Below are positions 57,387-64,000 of a stretch of 64,000 nt of DNA, in pieces (position 1 is the stretch's first letter; each line of letters starts with the position of its first letter). Both the position numbers and the translations under genes were made by a program. Location of the stretch: positions 186,001 to 250,000 of the forward strand of contig JAHHRY010000002.1 in assembly GCA_020025535.1 (NCBI GenBank). The letters are read 5' to 3'. The notes under the pieces are model-generated. The model had not been told where the DNA came from and ran no database searches. It was given only the letters and a program-made list of their open reading frames with translations. The DNA is from Oscillospiraceae bacterium (lineage in GTDB: Bacteria > Bacillota > Clostridia > Oscillospirales > Oscillospiraceae).

Positions 57387-59060
57387 ATGGCTGAAATCAC
57401 CGAAAGCAAGAATTTCATCCACGCATTTATTGACGAAGATATTGCCGAAGGCGGACAGTTTGAAGGCATGACTGTTCACACCCGGTTTCCGCCGGAGCCT
57501 AACGGCTATCTGCATATCGGTCACTGCAAAGCTCTGATCATCGACTTTGGAACCGCTGAAAAGTACGGTGGCATGTGCAACCTGCGTATGGACGACACCA
57601 ACCCCACCAAAGAGGATGTGGAGTTCGTCGACGCCATCCGGGAAGATATCCACTGGCTGGGCTTTGACTGGGGCGACCGTTTCTTCTACGGATCCGATTA
57701 TTTTGAAAAAGACTACGAGTACGCTGTCGAACTCATCAAGAAGGGTCTGGCCTACGTCTGTGAGCTGACTCCCGAGCAGTTCAAGGAGTACCGCGGCGAC
57801 CTGCAGCATCCTGCCATCTCCCCCTACCGGGATCGTCCCATTGAGGAGAGTCTGGATCTGTTCCGCCGGATGAGAGAGGGCGAATTTGAGGACAACCGCT
57901 ACACCCTGCGTGCCAAGATCGACCTGACTTCCGGCAACTTCAATATGCGTGACCCGGTTATCTACCGTATCCGCCATATGCATCATCACCGTCAGGGTGA
58001 CAAGTGGTGCATCTACCCCATGTATGACTTTGCACACCCCATTCAGGACGCACTGGAAGGCATCACGCACTCCCTGTGCTCTCTGGAATTTGAGAATCAC
58101 CGTGCTTTGTACAACTGGGTGGTCGAGCACGTTTCCGTGCCGCATCATCCCCGCCAGATTGAATTTGCCCGTTTGGGTATCGATCATACCGTACTGTCCA
58201 AGCGTAAACTCAGAGCTCTGGTGGAAAACAACTATGTTTCCGGCTGGGATGATCCCCGTATGCCTACCCTGTGCGGTCTGCGGCGCCGTGGCTATACTCC
58301 CAAGTCTATCCGCAACTTCTGCGACCGTGTGGGCGTAGCCAAATCCCCCAACACCATCGAGTTTGCCTTCCTGGAGCATTGCCTGCGTGAGGATCTGAAC
58401 GAAACCGCCACCCGTGTAATGGCCGTTCTGAAGCCCATCAAGCTGACCATCACCAACTACCCCGAAGGCAAGTCCGAGATCTTCCAGGTAGAAAATAATT
58501 CTCTGGACGAGTCCGCCGGCTACCGTGATGTCACCTTCTCCCGTAATCTGTGGATCGAAGCTGACGATTTCATGGAGGAAAAGGTGGGCAAGTTCTTCCG
58601 TATGTTCCCCGGAAACGAAGTTCGTCTGAAGGGCGCTTATGTTGTCAAATGCACCGGCTGCGTCAAGGACGAGAACGGCAATGTAGTTGAAGTTCTCTGC
58701 GAATATGATCCCGAATCCCGCGGCGGTGATACCGCTGACGGACGCAAGGTCAAGTCCACCATTCACTGGGTGGACGCCGCCAACTGCTGCGATGCCGAGA
58801 TTCGTCTGTACGATAATCTGTTTGACGATCCCGATCCCGATGCTGCCGGCAAGGATTTCCTGGCCTGCATGAATCCCCACTCTCTGGAGATTCTCTCCGA
58901 CTGCAAGGTCGAAGCCAGCCTGAAGGATGCAAAGGCTCCTTCTTCCTTCCAGTTCATGCGTCAGGGCTATTTCTGCCCCGACTCCAAGGATTCTTCCCCT
59001 GAGCATCTGGTCTTCAACCGTTCCGTCAGCCTGAAGGACAGCTTCAAGCCCGGCAAATAA
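57387..59060 (+). CDS. glnS: Glutaminyl-tRNA synthetase
   Basis: 557 aa. Class I synthetase; charges tRNA-Gln directly. FPPEPNGYLHIGHCKA is the HIGH-containing signature specific to GlnRS, the KMSKS loop appears as VLSKRKL, and the C-terminal beta-barrel anticodon domain is complete. The start at 57387 (MAEITESK) follows GAGAGGA. Many Firmicutes lack GlnRS and use GatCAB, so its presence is notable. Codon use looks strongly biased (many CCC, CGT, GGC), which could mean high expression or a foreign origin. Monocistronic with own promoter and terminator. Confidence 0.96.
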   Translation: MAEITESKNFIHAFIDEDIAEGGQFEGMTVHTRFPPEPNGYLHIGHCKALIIDFGTAEKYGGMCNLRMDDTNPTKEDVEFVDAIREDIHWLGFDWGDRFFYGSDYFEKDYEYAVELIKKGLAYVCELTPEQFKEYRGDLQHPAISPYRDRPIEESLDLFRRMREGEFEDNRYTLRAKIDLTSGNFNMRDPVIYRIRHMHHHRQGDKWCIYPMYDFAHPIQDALEGITHSLCSLEFENHRALYNWVVEHVSVPHHPRQIEFARLGIDHTVLSKRKLRALVENNYVSGWDDPRMPTLCGLRRRGYTPKSIRNFCDRVGVAKSPNTIEFAFLEHCLREDLNETATRVMAVLKPIKLTITNYPEGKSEIFQVENNSLDESAGYRDVTFSRNLWIEADDFMEEKVGKFFRMFPGNEVRLKGAYVVKCTGCVKDENGNVVEVLCEYDPESRGGDTADGRKVKSTIHWVDAANCCDAEIRLYDNLFDDPDPDAAGKDFLACMNPHSLEILSDCKVEASLKDAKAPSSFQFMRQGYFCPDSKDSSPEHLVFNRSVSLKDSFKPGK

Positions 59061-59065
59061 GACTA

Positions 59066-59100
59066 AAAAGCAGCAGCCCGTTTAAAAGGCTGCTGCTTTT
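59066..59100 (+). terminator. Terminator after glnS
   Basis: 13-base stem AAAAGCAGCAGCC with its complement, 9-base loop, ending in TTTT; 5 bases after the stop. Confidence 0.85.
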
Positions 59101-59127
59101 ACTATGCCGATATCCGTTAAAACCACC

Positions 59128-59160
59128 GGCCGGACTCCCCGGCTTTTTCTCCGTCCGGCC
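59128..59160. other. GC-rich inverted repeat between two terminators
   Basis: GGCCGGAC (59128-59135) pairs with GTCCGGCC (59153-59160) around a 17-base loop. It stands between the glnS terminator and the one on the opposite strand. No T-run on either side; role unclear. Confidence 0.4.
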
Positions 59161-59170
59161 GCACCATCCA

Positions 59171-59208
59171 AAAAAGAGCGAAGCTTGGTTTGCAAGCTTC
59201 GCTCTTTT
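59171..59208 (-). terminator. Terminator after the aldo/keto reductase gene
   Basis: 16-base stem AAAAGAGCGAAGCTTG with its complement (59172-59187, 59193-59208), 5-base loop, T-run on the minus strand. Confidence 0.85.
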
Positions 59209-59238
59209 CTTTCGATGGTTTAAAGCACTGTACCGAGC

Positions 59239-60246
59239 TTACTTTCCGAAAACCCGCTCGGCTTTTTTCAGCATCTGCCGGATGGGCAGATTGTAAGGAC
59301 AACGTTCTTCACACACACCGCAGTTCACGCAGTCAGATGCGTGCTTGTCCATAGCCATATAACGGGCCGTTGCCCAGTCCTGCAGATTATACCGGCTATA
59401 ATAGCCTTCCATCAGGAAAACACCGGAAATGGAAATACCGGCAGTACAGGGAGCGCAGTAATTACAGCGGCGGCAGAACTGGGTACCCAAGCTATCCCGA
59501 ATCTGCTGCATCTGCTGCAGTTCGGTTTCTGTCAGAGGGCTGGTATCCGCGACAGCCGCCAGATTCTGCTCCAGCTCCGCCGGATCTGCCATACCGGGAA
59601 TAACCACGGAAACATTGGGGTTTGCACCAATGAAACGCAGAGCCAGTGTGGCATTATCAATGGCGCCACCTGCCAGAGGCTTCATGACGATAAAGCCAAT
59701 ATTCTTTTCGGCACACTTGGCGATCAGGTCCTCTGCCTGCGTTTCAACGATATTATACGGGAACATGATGGTTTCCACCCAGTCAAAATCCAGGGCTTTC
59801 TTAAAGAGATCTGCAGAATGCAGCGTCAAGCCAATGTGGCCGATTTTACCGGCAGCCTTAGCTTCCTTCAGAGCTTCCAGCGCACCGCCGGGGGCCATCA
59901 CCTGCTCCAGCTGGGCTTCACTGGGATTATGTACCTGATAAAGGTCAATGTAATCGGTACGAAGATTGTGCAGGCTGGTTTCAATGTCCTTCAGCATACC
60001 CGCTTTGTTCCGTGCCATACTCTTCGTCGCCAGGACGAAATGCTGGCGGATGCCTTCCAGTGCTTCGCCGAGATACTCTTCGCTGACGGTATATCCACGG
60101 GCTGTATCAATATAATTGACACCTGCATCCATCAGCTGATGCATCAGCACCTTCGTGCCTGTCGCATCGATTCTTTGGATTGGAATACCGCCAAAACCCA
60201 TAGCAGAAATCTTTAGACCTGTTTTTCCTAGTACTTTGTACTCCAC
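59239..60246 (-). CDS. Aldo/keto reductase with ferredoxin-type iron-sulfur domain
   Basis: 335 aa. N-terminal AKR barrel (GFGGIPIQRI, VNYIDTARGY, with Tyr and Lys active-site region) followed by a cysteine-rich end: CRRCNYCAPC from residue 258 and CVNCGVCEERCPYNLP at 304-319, the second a typical 4Fe-4S motif. It may pass electrons between a nicotinamide or flavin donor and a carbonyl substrate; the substrate is unknown. GTG start with GGGGAG upstream. It lies 15 bases after rex and is likely cotranscribed, which suggests NADH/NAD-responsive control. Confidence 0.88.
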   Translation of the reverse strand: MEYKVLGKTGLKISAMGFGGIPIQRIDATGTKVLMHQLMDAGVNYIDTARGYTVSEEYLGEALEGIRQHFVLATKSMARNKAGMLKDIETSLHNLRTDYIDLYQVHNPSEAQLEQVMAPGGALEALKEAKAAGKIGHIGLTLHSADLFKKALDFDWVETIMFPYNIVETQAEDLIAKCAEKNIGFIVMKPLAGGAIDNATLALRFIGANPNVSVVIPGMADPAELEQNLAAVADTSPLTETELQQMQQIRDSLGTQFCRRCNYCAPCTAGISISGVFLMEGYYSRYNLQDWATARYMAMDKHASDCVNCGVCEERCPYNLPIRQMLKKAERVFGK

Positions 60247-60261
60247 GAAATGTCTCTCCCC

Positions 60262-60900
60262 TTATTTTTTCTCTTTCATTTGCGCCTGCAAATGCATGCT
60301 TAACACAGCCAGGGATGTTGCCATATTCTCATTCTGCACAAGAATATGACTGGGAACATCCAAATGGGTAGGAGCGAAGTTCCAGATTGCCTTGATTCCG
60401 CTGGCAATCAGCTGATCGCACACACTCTGAGCGTGAACAGCCGGAACGGTAATGATACCCATACGCACTTTATTGCTCTTACAAAAGCTTTCCAGCTTAT
60501 CCATCGTGAGAACCGGCTTGCCGGAATCCGTAACCGTTACGGCAGGTGCTGCATCGAATGCCGCCAGAATATTCAGGCCGTAGTCATCAAAACCGCTGTA
60601 CCCAAGCAGTGCCAGACCCAGTTTGCCTGCACCGATCAAAACAGCGTCGTTGGTATTGTCGTATCCCAAAAACTGCTCAATATCGTCAATCAGGCTCTCC
60701 CGCAGATAGCCGATTTTAGGGCGTCCGCCGTCGGACACCATGGCAAGGTCCTTACGCACCTGTACCTCTCCCATGCCCAGAGCATTGGCTAAGGCCGTAG
60801 CCGAAATATAGGCATTTGTTTCATTAGAGAGAGTTTTGAGATATGCCAAATATCCGGGCAGACGCTTCAGCACGGATTTGGAAATTTCTTTGCGTTCCAT
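60262..60900 (-). CDS. rex: Redox-sensing transcriptional repressor Rex
   Basis: 212 aa. N-terminal winged helix (ISKSVLKRLPGYLAYLKTL, then ISATALANALGMGEVQVRKDLA) and a Rossmann domain with GAGKLGLALLGY for NADH. It represses fermentation and respiration genes when NADH is low. The start at 60900 (MERKEIS) is set by GAGG nine bases upstream; an upstream in-frame ATG is less likely. No clear Rex operator (TTGTTAANNNNTTAACAA) was seen in front of it. Confidence 0.94.
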   Translation of the reverse strand: MERKEISKSVLKRLPGYLAYLKTLSNETNAYISATALANALGMGEVQVRKDLAMVSDGGRPKIGYLRESLIDDIEQFLGYDNTNDAVLIGAGKLGLALLGYSGFDDYGLNILAAFDAAPAVTVTDSGKPVLTMDKLESFCKSNKVRMGIITVPAVHAQSVCDQLIASGIKAIWNFAPTHLDVPSHILVQNENMATSLAVLSMHLQAQMKEKK

Positions 60901-60955
60901 TGGTTTTTGCCTCATTTCATTCAACATGATCATTTATCGGTATAAATTCATATCG

Positions 60956-60984
60956 ATTCTATCATATCGAATTAAAGAATGCAA
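60956..60984 (-). promoter_or_regulatory. Promoter of rex
   Basis: Minus strand: TTGCAT (60984-60979), 17-base spacer, TAGAAT (60961-60956). Two direct CATATCGA repeats overlap it at 60949-60970. Confidence 0.5.
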
Positions 60985-60992
60985 GAATAAAT

Positions 60993-61703
60993 TTACGCAC
61001 AGCTGGTCTGGCGAATAATCTCCTTTCGCAGCCGCATCATAATTCGTTTCTCCAGACGGGAAATATAGGATTGAGAAATCCCCATTTTCTGTGCCACTTC
61101 TTTCTGCGTCAGCTCATGGCCTCCCTGAAGGCCGAAACGCATATTGACGATTTCCCTTTCCCGGTCCGAAAGCTGCAGAAGTGCCTGACGAAGGATGCAG
61201 ATATCCACATCATCCTCCAGAGGGCGCATGATCATATCTTCATCCGTTCCCAGTATATCCGACAGCAGCAGCTCATTGCCATCGTAATCCATATTTATAG
61301 GCTCATCCAGAGAAATTTCCGCCTTTTGTCCGGAAATCTTGCGAATATGCATCAGTATTTCGTTTTCGATGCACCGCGAAGCATAGGTAGCCAGCTTGAT
61401 GTTTTTTTCCAGGCGATAGGTACTGATGCCTTTGATCAGACCAATGGTGCCAATGGAAATCAGGTCCTCAAGATTGACTCCTGTGTTTTCAAAGCGTCGG
61501 GCAATATAGACCACAAGCCGAAGATTATGCTCAATCAGACACTGTTTAGCCTTCTCGTCACCTCGTTCCAGCGCCTGCAGGACTTCCATCTCTTCCTGTC
61601 CCTTCAGCGGAGGCGGCAGAACATCGCTGCCGCCTATGTAATATATGCTTTCCGGCTGTACAAAACCGATTTTTATGAGAAGTTCTAACATTTTTTCCTT
61701 CAT
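60993..61703 (-). CDS. sigE: Sporulation sigma factor sigma-E precursor
   Basis: 236 aa. Mother-cell sigma factor. The start MKEKMLELLIKIGF is the amphipathic pro-sequence, ending at IYYIGGSDVLPPPL, the site where SpoIIGA cleaves in the Bacillus protein. Regions 2 (HNLRLVVYIARRFENTG, DLISIGTIGLIKGISTY) and 4 (TQKEVAQKMGISQSYISRLEKRI) are intact. It overlaps the spoIIGA stop (ATGA) with GGAGGT upstream. The pro-sequence up to the Tyr-Tyr is about six residues shorter than in B. subtilis. The usual next gene, sigG, is not here. Confidence 0.95.
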   Translation of the reverse strand: MKEKMLELLIKIGFVQPESIYYIGGSDVLPPPLKGQEEMEVLQALERGDEKAKQCLIEHNLRLVVYIARRFENTGVNLEDLISIGTIGLIKGISTYRLEKNIKLATYASRCIENEILMHIRKISGQKAEISLDEPINMDYDGNELLLSDILGTDEDMIMRPLEDDVDICILRQALLQLSDREREIVNMRFGLQGGHELTQKEVAQKMGISQSYISRLEKRIMMRLRKEIIRQTSCA

Positions 61704-62473
61704 GCCATACCTCCTGCCAATGCCTGATAAGGTTTCCCCTGTCCAATTGTCTGAGGCGCAAACGCCACCAGCTGATCACTTTTTTTGCCGTTTACTGTCA
61801 GGCTGTCCACTTTCAGAGCCAGCAGCATTCCCGCCGGCTGCCCCACAGCGCTGTAGGGAACCAAGCGTAATCCCACATATTTTCCGGAGGCAATTGTTTC
61901 AATGGGATGAGCCAGCTCATCGACCGTCAAAGAAAGAAGTTTGGCTCCCGCTGCCGCATCCGTCACCAGCACCGCCTTGCCGGTCAAGGGATCCCGAAGC
62001 GTGTTGCCGGTATCTTTCAGCGCCGTAAGCTGTACTGTCTTGCCGCCATGCTGAATGATAACATTCACGCACTCAGCATTTCCCGCTTTCCCGGGGAAAC
62101 CGATCATGCAGATCAAATACATTCCGGCTGCTGCCCGAACCAGATGCCAGAAGCTTCCGTCACCTAAGCCGTTTGCAATTCCTCCCAATGCCATGCTCAA
62201 AAACACAAACATCGCCCCCCTTTGTATTGCGCTTTTGTTCCACCCAAAAGCAATCATGGACATCAGTACCAAACTCACCATCCGCCACAGGGTATTGGCC
62301 ATAAACAAGAACCCCGGCAGGATACATACAGCAGCGTAAGCACCTCCCAGCGCTGCTGCAAGCGCCGCCCTTTTTGCAGTCAGAGGATACCCGGACAGCC
62401 GATTTGTCCCCAAAATCAGCAAAAAGTCCACCAAAAAATTCAAGAGTGCCACCAGATCCACATATACCTTCAT
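61700..62473 (-). CDS. spoIIGA: Pro-sigma-E processing peptidase SpoIIGA
   Basis: 257 aa. Five N-terminal membrane segments (to about residue 125) and a C-terminal aspartyl protease domain with LKDTGNTLRDP; the catalytic Asp is residue 154 in the DTG. It is embedded in the spore septum and cleaves pro-sigma-E. ATG at 62473 (MKVYVDLVALLNF) has AGGAGGT six bases upstream; a start codon six codons earlier lacks a site. A TATACT -10 lies upstream without a good -35, as expected for an activator-dependent (Spo0A-type) promoter. Confidence 0.93.
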   Translation of the reverse strand: MKVYVDLVALLNFLVDFLLILGTNRLSGYPLTAKRAALAAALGGAYAAVCILPGFLFMANTLWRMVSLVLMSMIAFGWNKSAIQRGAMFVFLSMALGGIANGLGDGSFWHLVRAAAGMYLICMIGFPGKAGNAECVNVIIQHGGKTVQLTALKDTGNTLRDPLTGKAVLVTDAAAGAKLLSLTVDELAHPIETIASGKYVGLRLVPYSAVGQPAGMLLALKVDSLTVNGKKSDQLVAFAPQTIGQGKPYQALAGGMA

Positions 62474-62606
62474 ACCGCACCTCCTGTCCATGTGATGGCT
62501 TCAGTATAATGCCGCCGCGCTAAAAAGTTGGTCGCATCACCGTTCCGGTTTCTGCCGCAATTCCGTCACCCATTGGGGCATTCCTCCACCACCTACCTCA
62601 GGATAC

Positions 62607-62638
62607 AAAAAAACGGCAGCCAATTCACTCGGCTGCCG
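62607..62638 (-). terminator. Terminator after the DUF951 gene
   Basis: CGGCAGCC with its complement around a 9-base loop, followed by TTTTTTT on the minus strand. 5 bases after the stop. Confidence 0.85.
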
Positions 62639-62643
62639 CATAT

Positions 62644-62838
62644 TCAGGTCGAAGGATTTTCCGGGCGCAGGACGGAACGGATATTTTTCTCGGCCTTGTG
62701 TCTCGGAACCATCACCTCATGGCCGCAGGTCATGCACCTGATACGAAAATCCGCGCCGGTTCTCAGTACCAGCCATCGGTCTCCTCCGCAGGGATGGGCC
62801 TTCTTCATAAGAAGCACGTCCCCTAAACGAATATCCAT
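62644..62838 (-). CDS. DUF951 domain protein (YyzM-like)
   Basis: 64 aa, the usual size. Pattern RLGDVLLMKKAHPCGGDRWLVLRTGADFRIRC then CMTCGHEV, with CxxC and a single Cys likely binding zinc. The function is unknown; it occurs beside many different genes in Firmicutes. Lies 15 bases after rarA on the same strand. Confidence 0.9.
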   Translation of the reverse strand: MDIRLGDVLLMKKAHPCGGDRWLVLRTGADFRIRCMTCGHEVMVPRHKAEKNIRSVLRPENPST

Positions 62839-62853
62839 AGGTTCCCCTCCTGA

Positions 62854-64000
62854 TCACTTATTCTGAACGGCATCCCAATACTGCTTTGCTGCCTGCTCCA
62901 GCTTATTGGGACCGTACTCATAATAATGCTTCCCTGCCAGATCATCCGGCAGATATTGTTGTCTGACCCAGTGATTGGGGTAGTCGTGAGGATACAGGTA
63001 TCCCTGTTCCCTTTCCATCGTATAGCTGTCTGCGTGCACATTCTGCAAATGCCGCGGAAAATCTCCCCCTTTTCCCCTGTTCACATCCGCAATTGCAGAA
63101 TTGATCGCAAGGTACGCAGAATTGGACTTAGGGGAAGTCGCCATCAGCACGGCAGCATCTGCCAGCGGGATCCGCGCCTCCGGCATACCGATCATCAATG
63201 CCATATCCACACAGGACTTCACAATCGGAAGAACCTGGGGATAGGCCAGTCCGACATCCTCCGCCGCAATCACCATCAGGCGGCGGCAGGCAGACTGCAT
63301 CTGCCCCGCTTCCAGAAGTCTCGCCAAATAATGCACCGATGCATCCGGGTCGGAACCTCGCACAGACTTTTGAAGAGCGGAGAGCAGATCATAGTAGTTA
63401 TCTCCGTCCCGGTCAGCGCGCATGGCGCTTTTCTGAGAGACCGCTTTCGCATCTTCCAGCGTCATTGCCATACTGCCCCCGTCAGGCACACCTACAGAGA
63501 ACAGAACCTCCACCGCGTTCAACGCCTTGCGAAGATCCCCGCCGCAGGCACCGGCGATATACTCCAGAGCACCCTCCTCGGGTACCGCTTTCAGGCCAGT
63601 ACGATTTTCCATAAATGCCACTGCACGATGGATTGCCTGCAGGGTAGCTTCCACGGAAATCTGCTTAAACTCAAAAATAGTCGAACGGCTCAGAATTGCA
63701 TTGAATACATAAAAATAGGGATTCTCCGTAGTGGAGGTAATCAGCGTAATTTTTCCGTTTTCAATATACTCAAGCAGGGACTGCTGCTGTTTTTTATTAA
63801 AGGACTGAATTTCATCCAGGTAAAGCAAAACACCATTGGGTGACATGAACGAATCCAGTTCTTCAAAAATATGCTTGATGTCCGCTGTGGAAGCCGTTGT
63901 TGCATTCAGCTTATAGAGTGTACGATTTGTCTTTTTGGCAATAATATTGGCAACCGTGGTCTTGCCTGTTCCGCTGGGGCCATAAAAAACCATGTTGGGA
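62854..64000 (-). CDS. rarA: Replication-associated recombination protein A (RarA/MgsA), 3' part
   Basis: About 382 residues visible; the N-terminal 30 to 50 lie beyond the right edge. AAA+ ATPase acting at stalled forks. Walker A GPSGTGKTT follows PNMVFY at the window edge, Walker B reads LLYLDEIQSFNKKQQ, then the sensor I TSTTENPYF and the C-terminal tetramerisation domain with SDPDASVHYLARLLEAG and AAEDVGLAYP. The next gene is the DUF951 gene. Confidence 0.95.
   Translation of the reverse strand, partial: PNMVFYGPSGTGKTTVANIIAKKTNRTLYKLNATTASTADIKHIFEELDSFMSPNGVLLYLDEIQSFNKKQQQSLLEYIENGKITLITSTTENPYFYVFNAILSRSTIFEFKQISVEATLQAIHRAVAFMENRTGLKAVPEEGALEYIAGACGGDLRKALNAVEVLFSVGVPDGGSMAMTLEDAKAVSQKSAMRADRDGDNYYDLLSALQKSVRGSDPDASVHYLARLLEAGQMQSACRRLMVIAAEDVGLAYPQVLPIVKSCVDMALMIGMPEARIPLADAAVLMATSPKSNSAYLAINSAIADVNRGKGGDFPRHLQNVHADSYTMEREQGYLYPHDYPNHWVRQQYLPDDLAGKHYYEYGPNKLEQAAKQYWDAVQNK

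Noticed and set aside
57366..59006. Minus-strand open frame opposite glnS
   Set aside because: Antisense shadow of a strongly biased gene; GlnRS motifs are on the plus strand.
62474..62643. Possible Spo0A boxes upstream of spoIIGA
   Set aside because: Only a loosely similar TGACGGA was seen and no -35 at the expected 22-base spacing, so I do not claim the sites.

Overview
The window looks like a chromosomal segment of a spore-forming Clostridia bacterium, most likely of the Oscillospiraceae (the Oscillibacter / Flavonifractor / Intestinimonas side). Supporting signs are a moderate GC content, a Gram-positive PolC-type replicase, an alanyl T-box leader, SpoIIIAA, SpoIIGA and pro-sigma-E, an FtsK/SpoIIIE translocase, a Rex regulator and a MazF/PemK toxin. 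The genus is an inference. About 50 of the 55 genes lie on the minus strand. I see no phage, insertion sequence, integrase or CRISPR array, and no gene-free stretch longer than 300 bases.

Layout, left to right. 1-638: 5' part of spoIIIAA. 755-3545: a coenzyme A locus, with an ECF pantothenate-type S component and coaX divergent from coaBC. 3593-8398: ftsK/spoIIIE, a divergent uppP homologue, tepA, and a small TSCPD-domain gene. 8501-14762: a protein quality-control block (tig, clpP, clpX, lon) ending in engB. 14879-20546: rplS, lepB, rbgA, rnhB and yraN, then an M19 dipeptidase, an atypical threonine-synthase-like protein and a metallophosphoesterase. 20716-23057: MATE exporter and a YwaF/TMEM164-like membrane protein. 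23287-23378: tRNA-Ser(GGA). 23459-28736: an unknown gene, mazF without an antitoxin, a lipoprotein, nnrD, mrp and an ABC-F gene.

Continuing: 28729-32622: rnmV, holA and comEC. 32691-35585: alaS with its T-box leader. 35616-38510: unknown small gene, pepF and a nucleoside phosphorylase. 38603-39954: a marR-degV pair behind a consensus promoter and a palindromic operator. 40012-46503: two large envelope proteins of unknown function. The first gene encodes a membrane-anchored helical-repeat plus von Willebrand A protein. The second encodes an exported Ig-like protein with three membrane segments and a cytoplasmic zinc ribbon. 46705-57169: the conserved pyrH-frr-uppS-cdsA-dxr-rseP-ispG-polC operon. 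57387-59060: glnS. 59239-62473: spoIIGA-sigE followed by rex and an iron-sulfur aldo/keto reductase. 62644-64000: a DUF951 gene and the 3' part of rarA.

Most of the window is housekeeping: protein folding and turnover, translation, isoprenoid and phospholipid precursors, replication and recombination. The least explained parts are the two-gene vWA/zinc-ribbon envelope locus, which has a CtsR-box-like direct repeat upstream of its promoter; the threonine-synthase-like gene with disturbed PLP motifs; the UppP homologue missing one of the two conserved acidic residues; and the mazF locus from which alr and mazE appear to have been lost.
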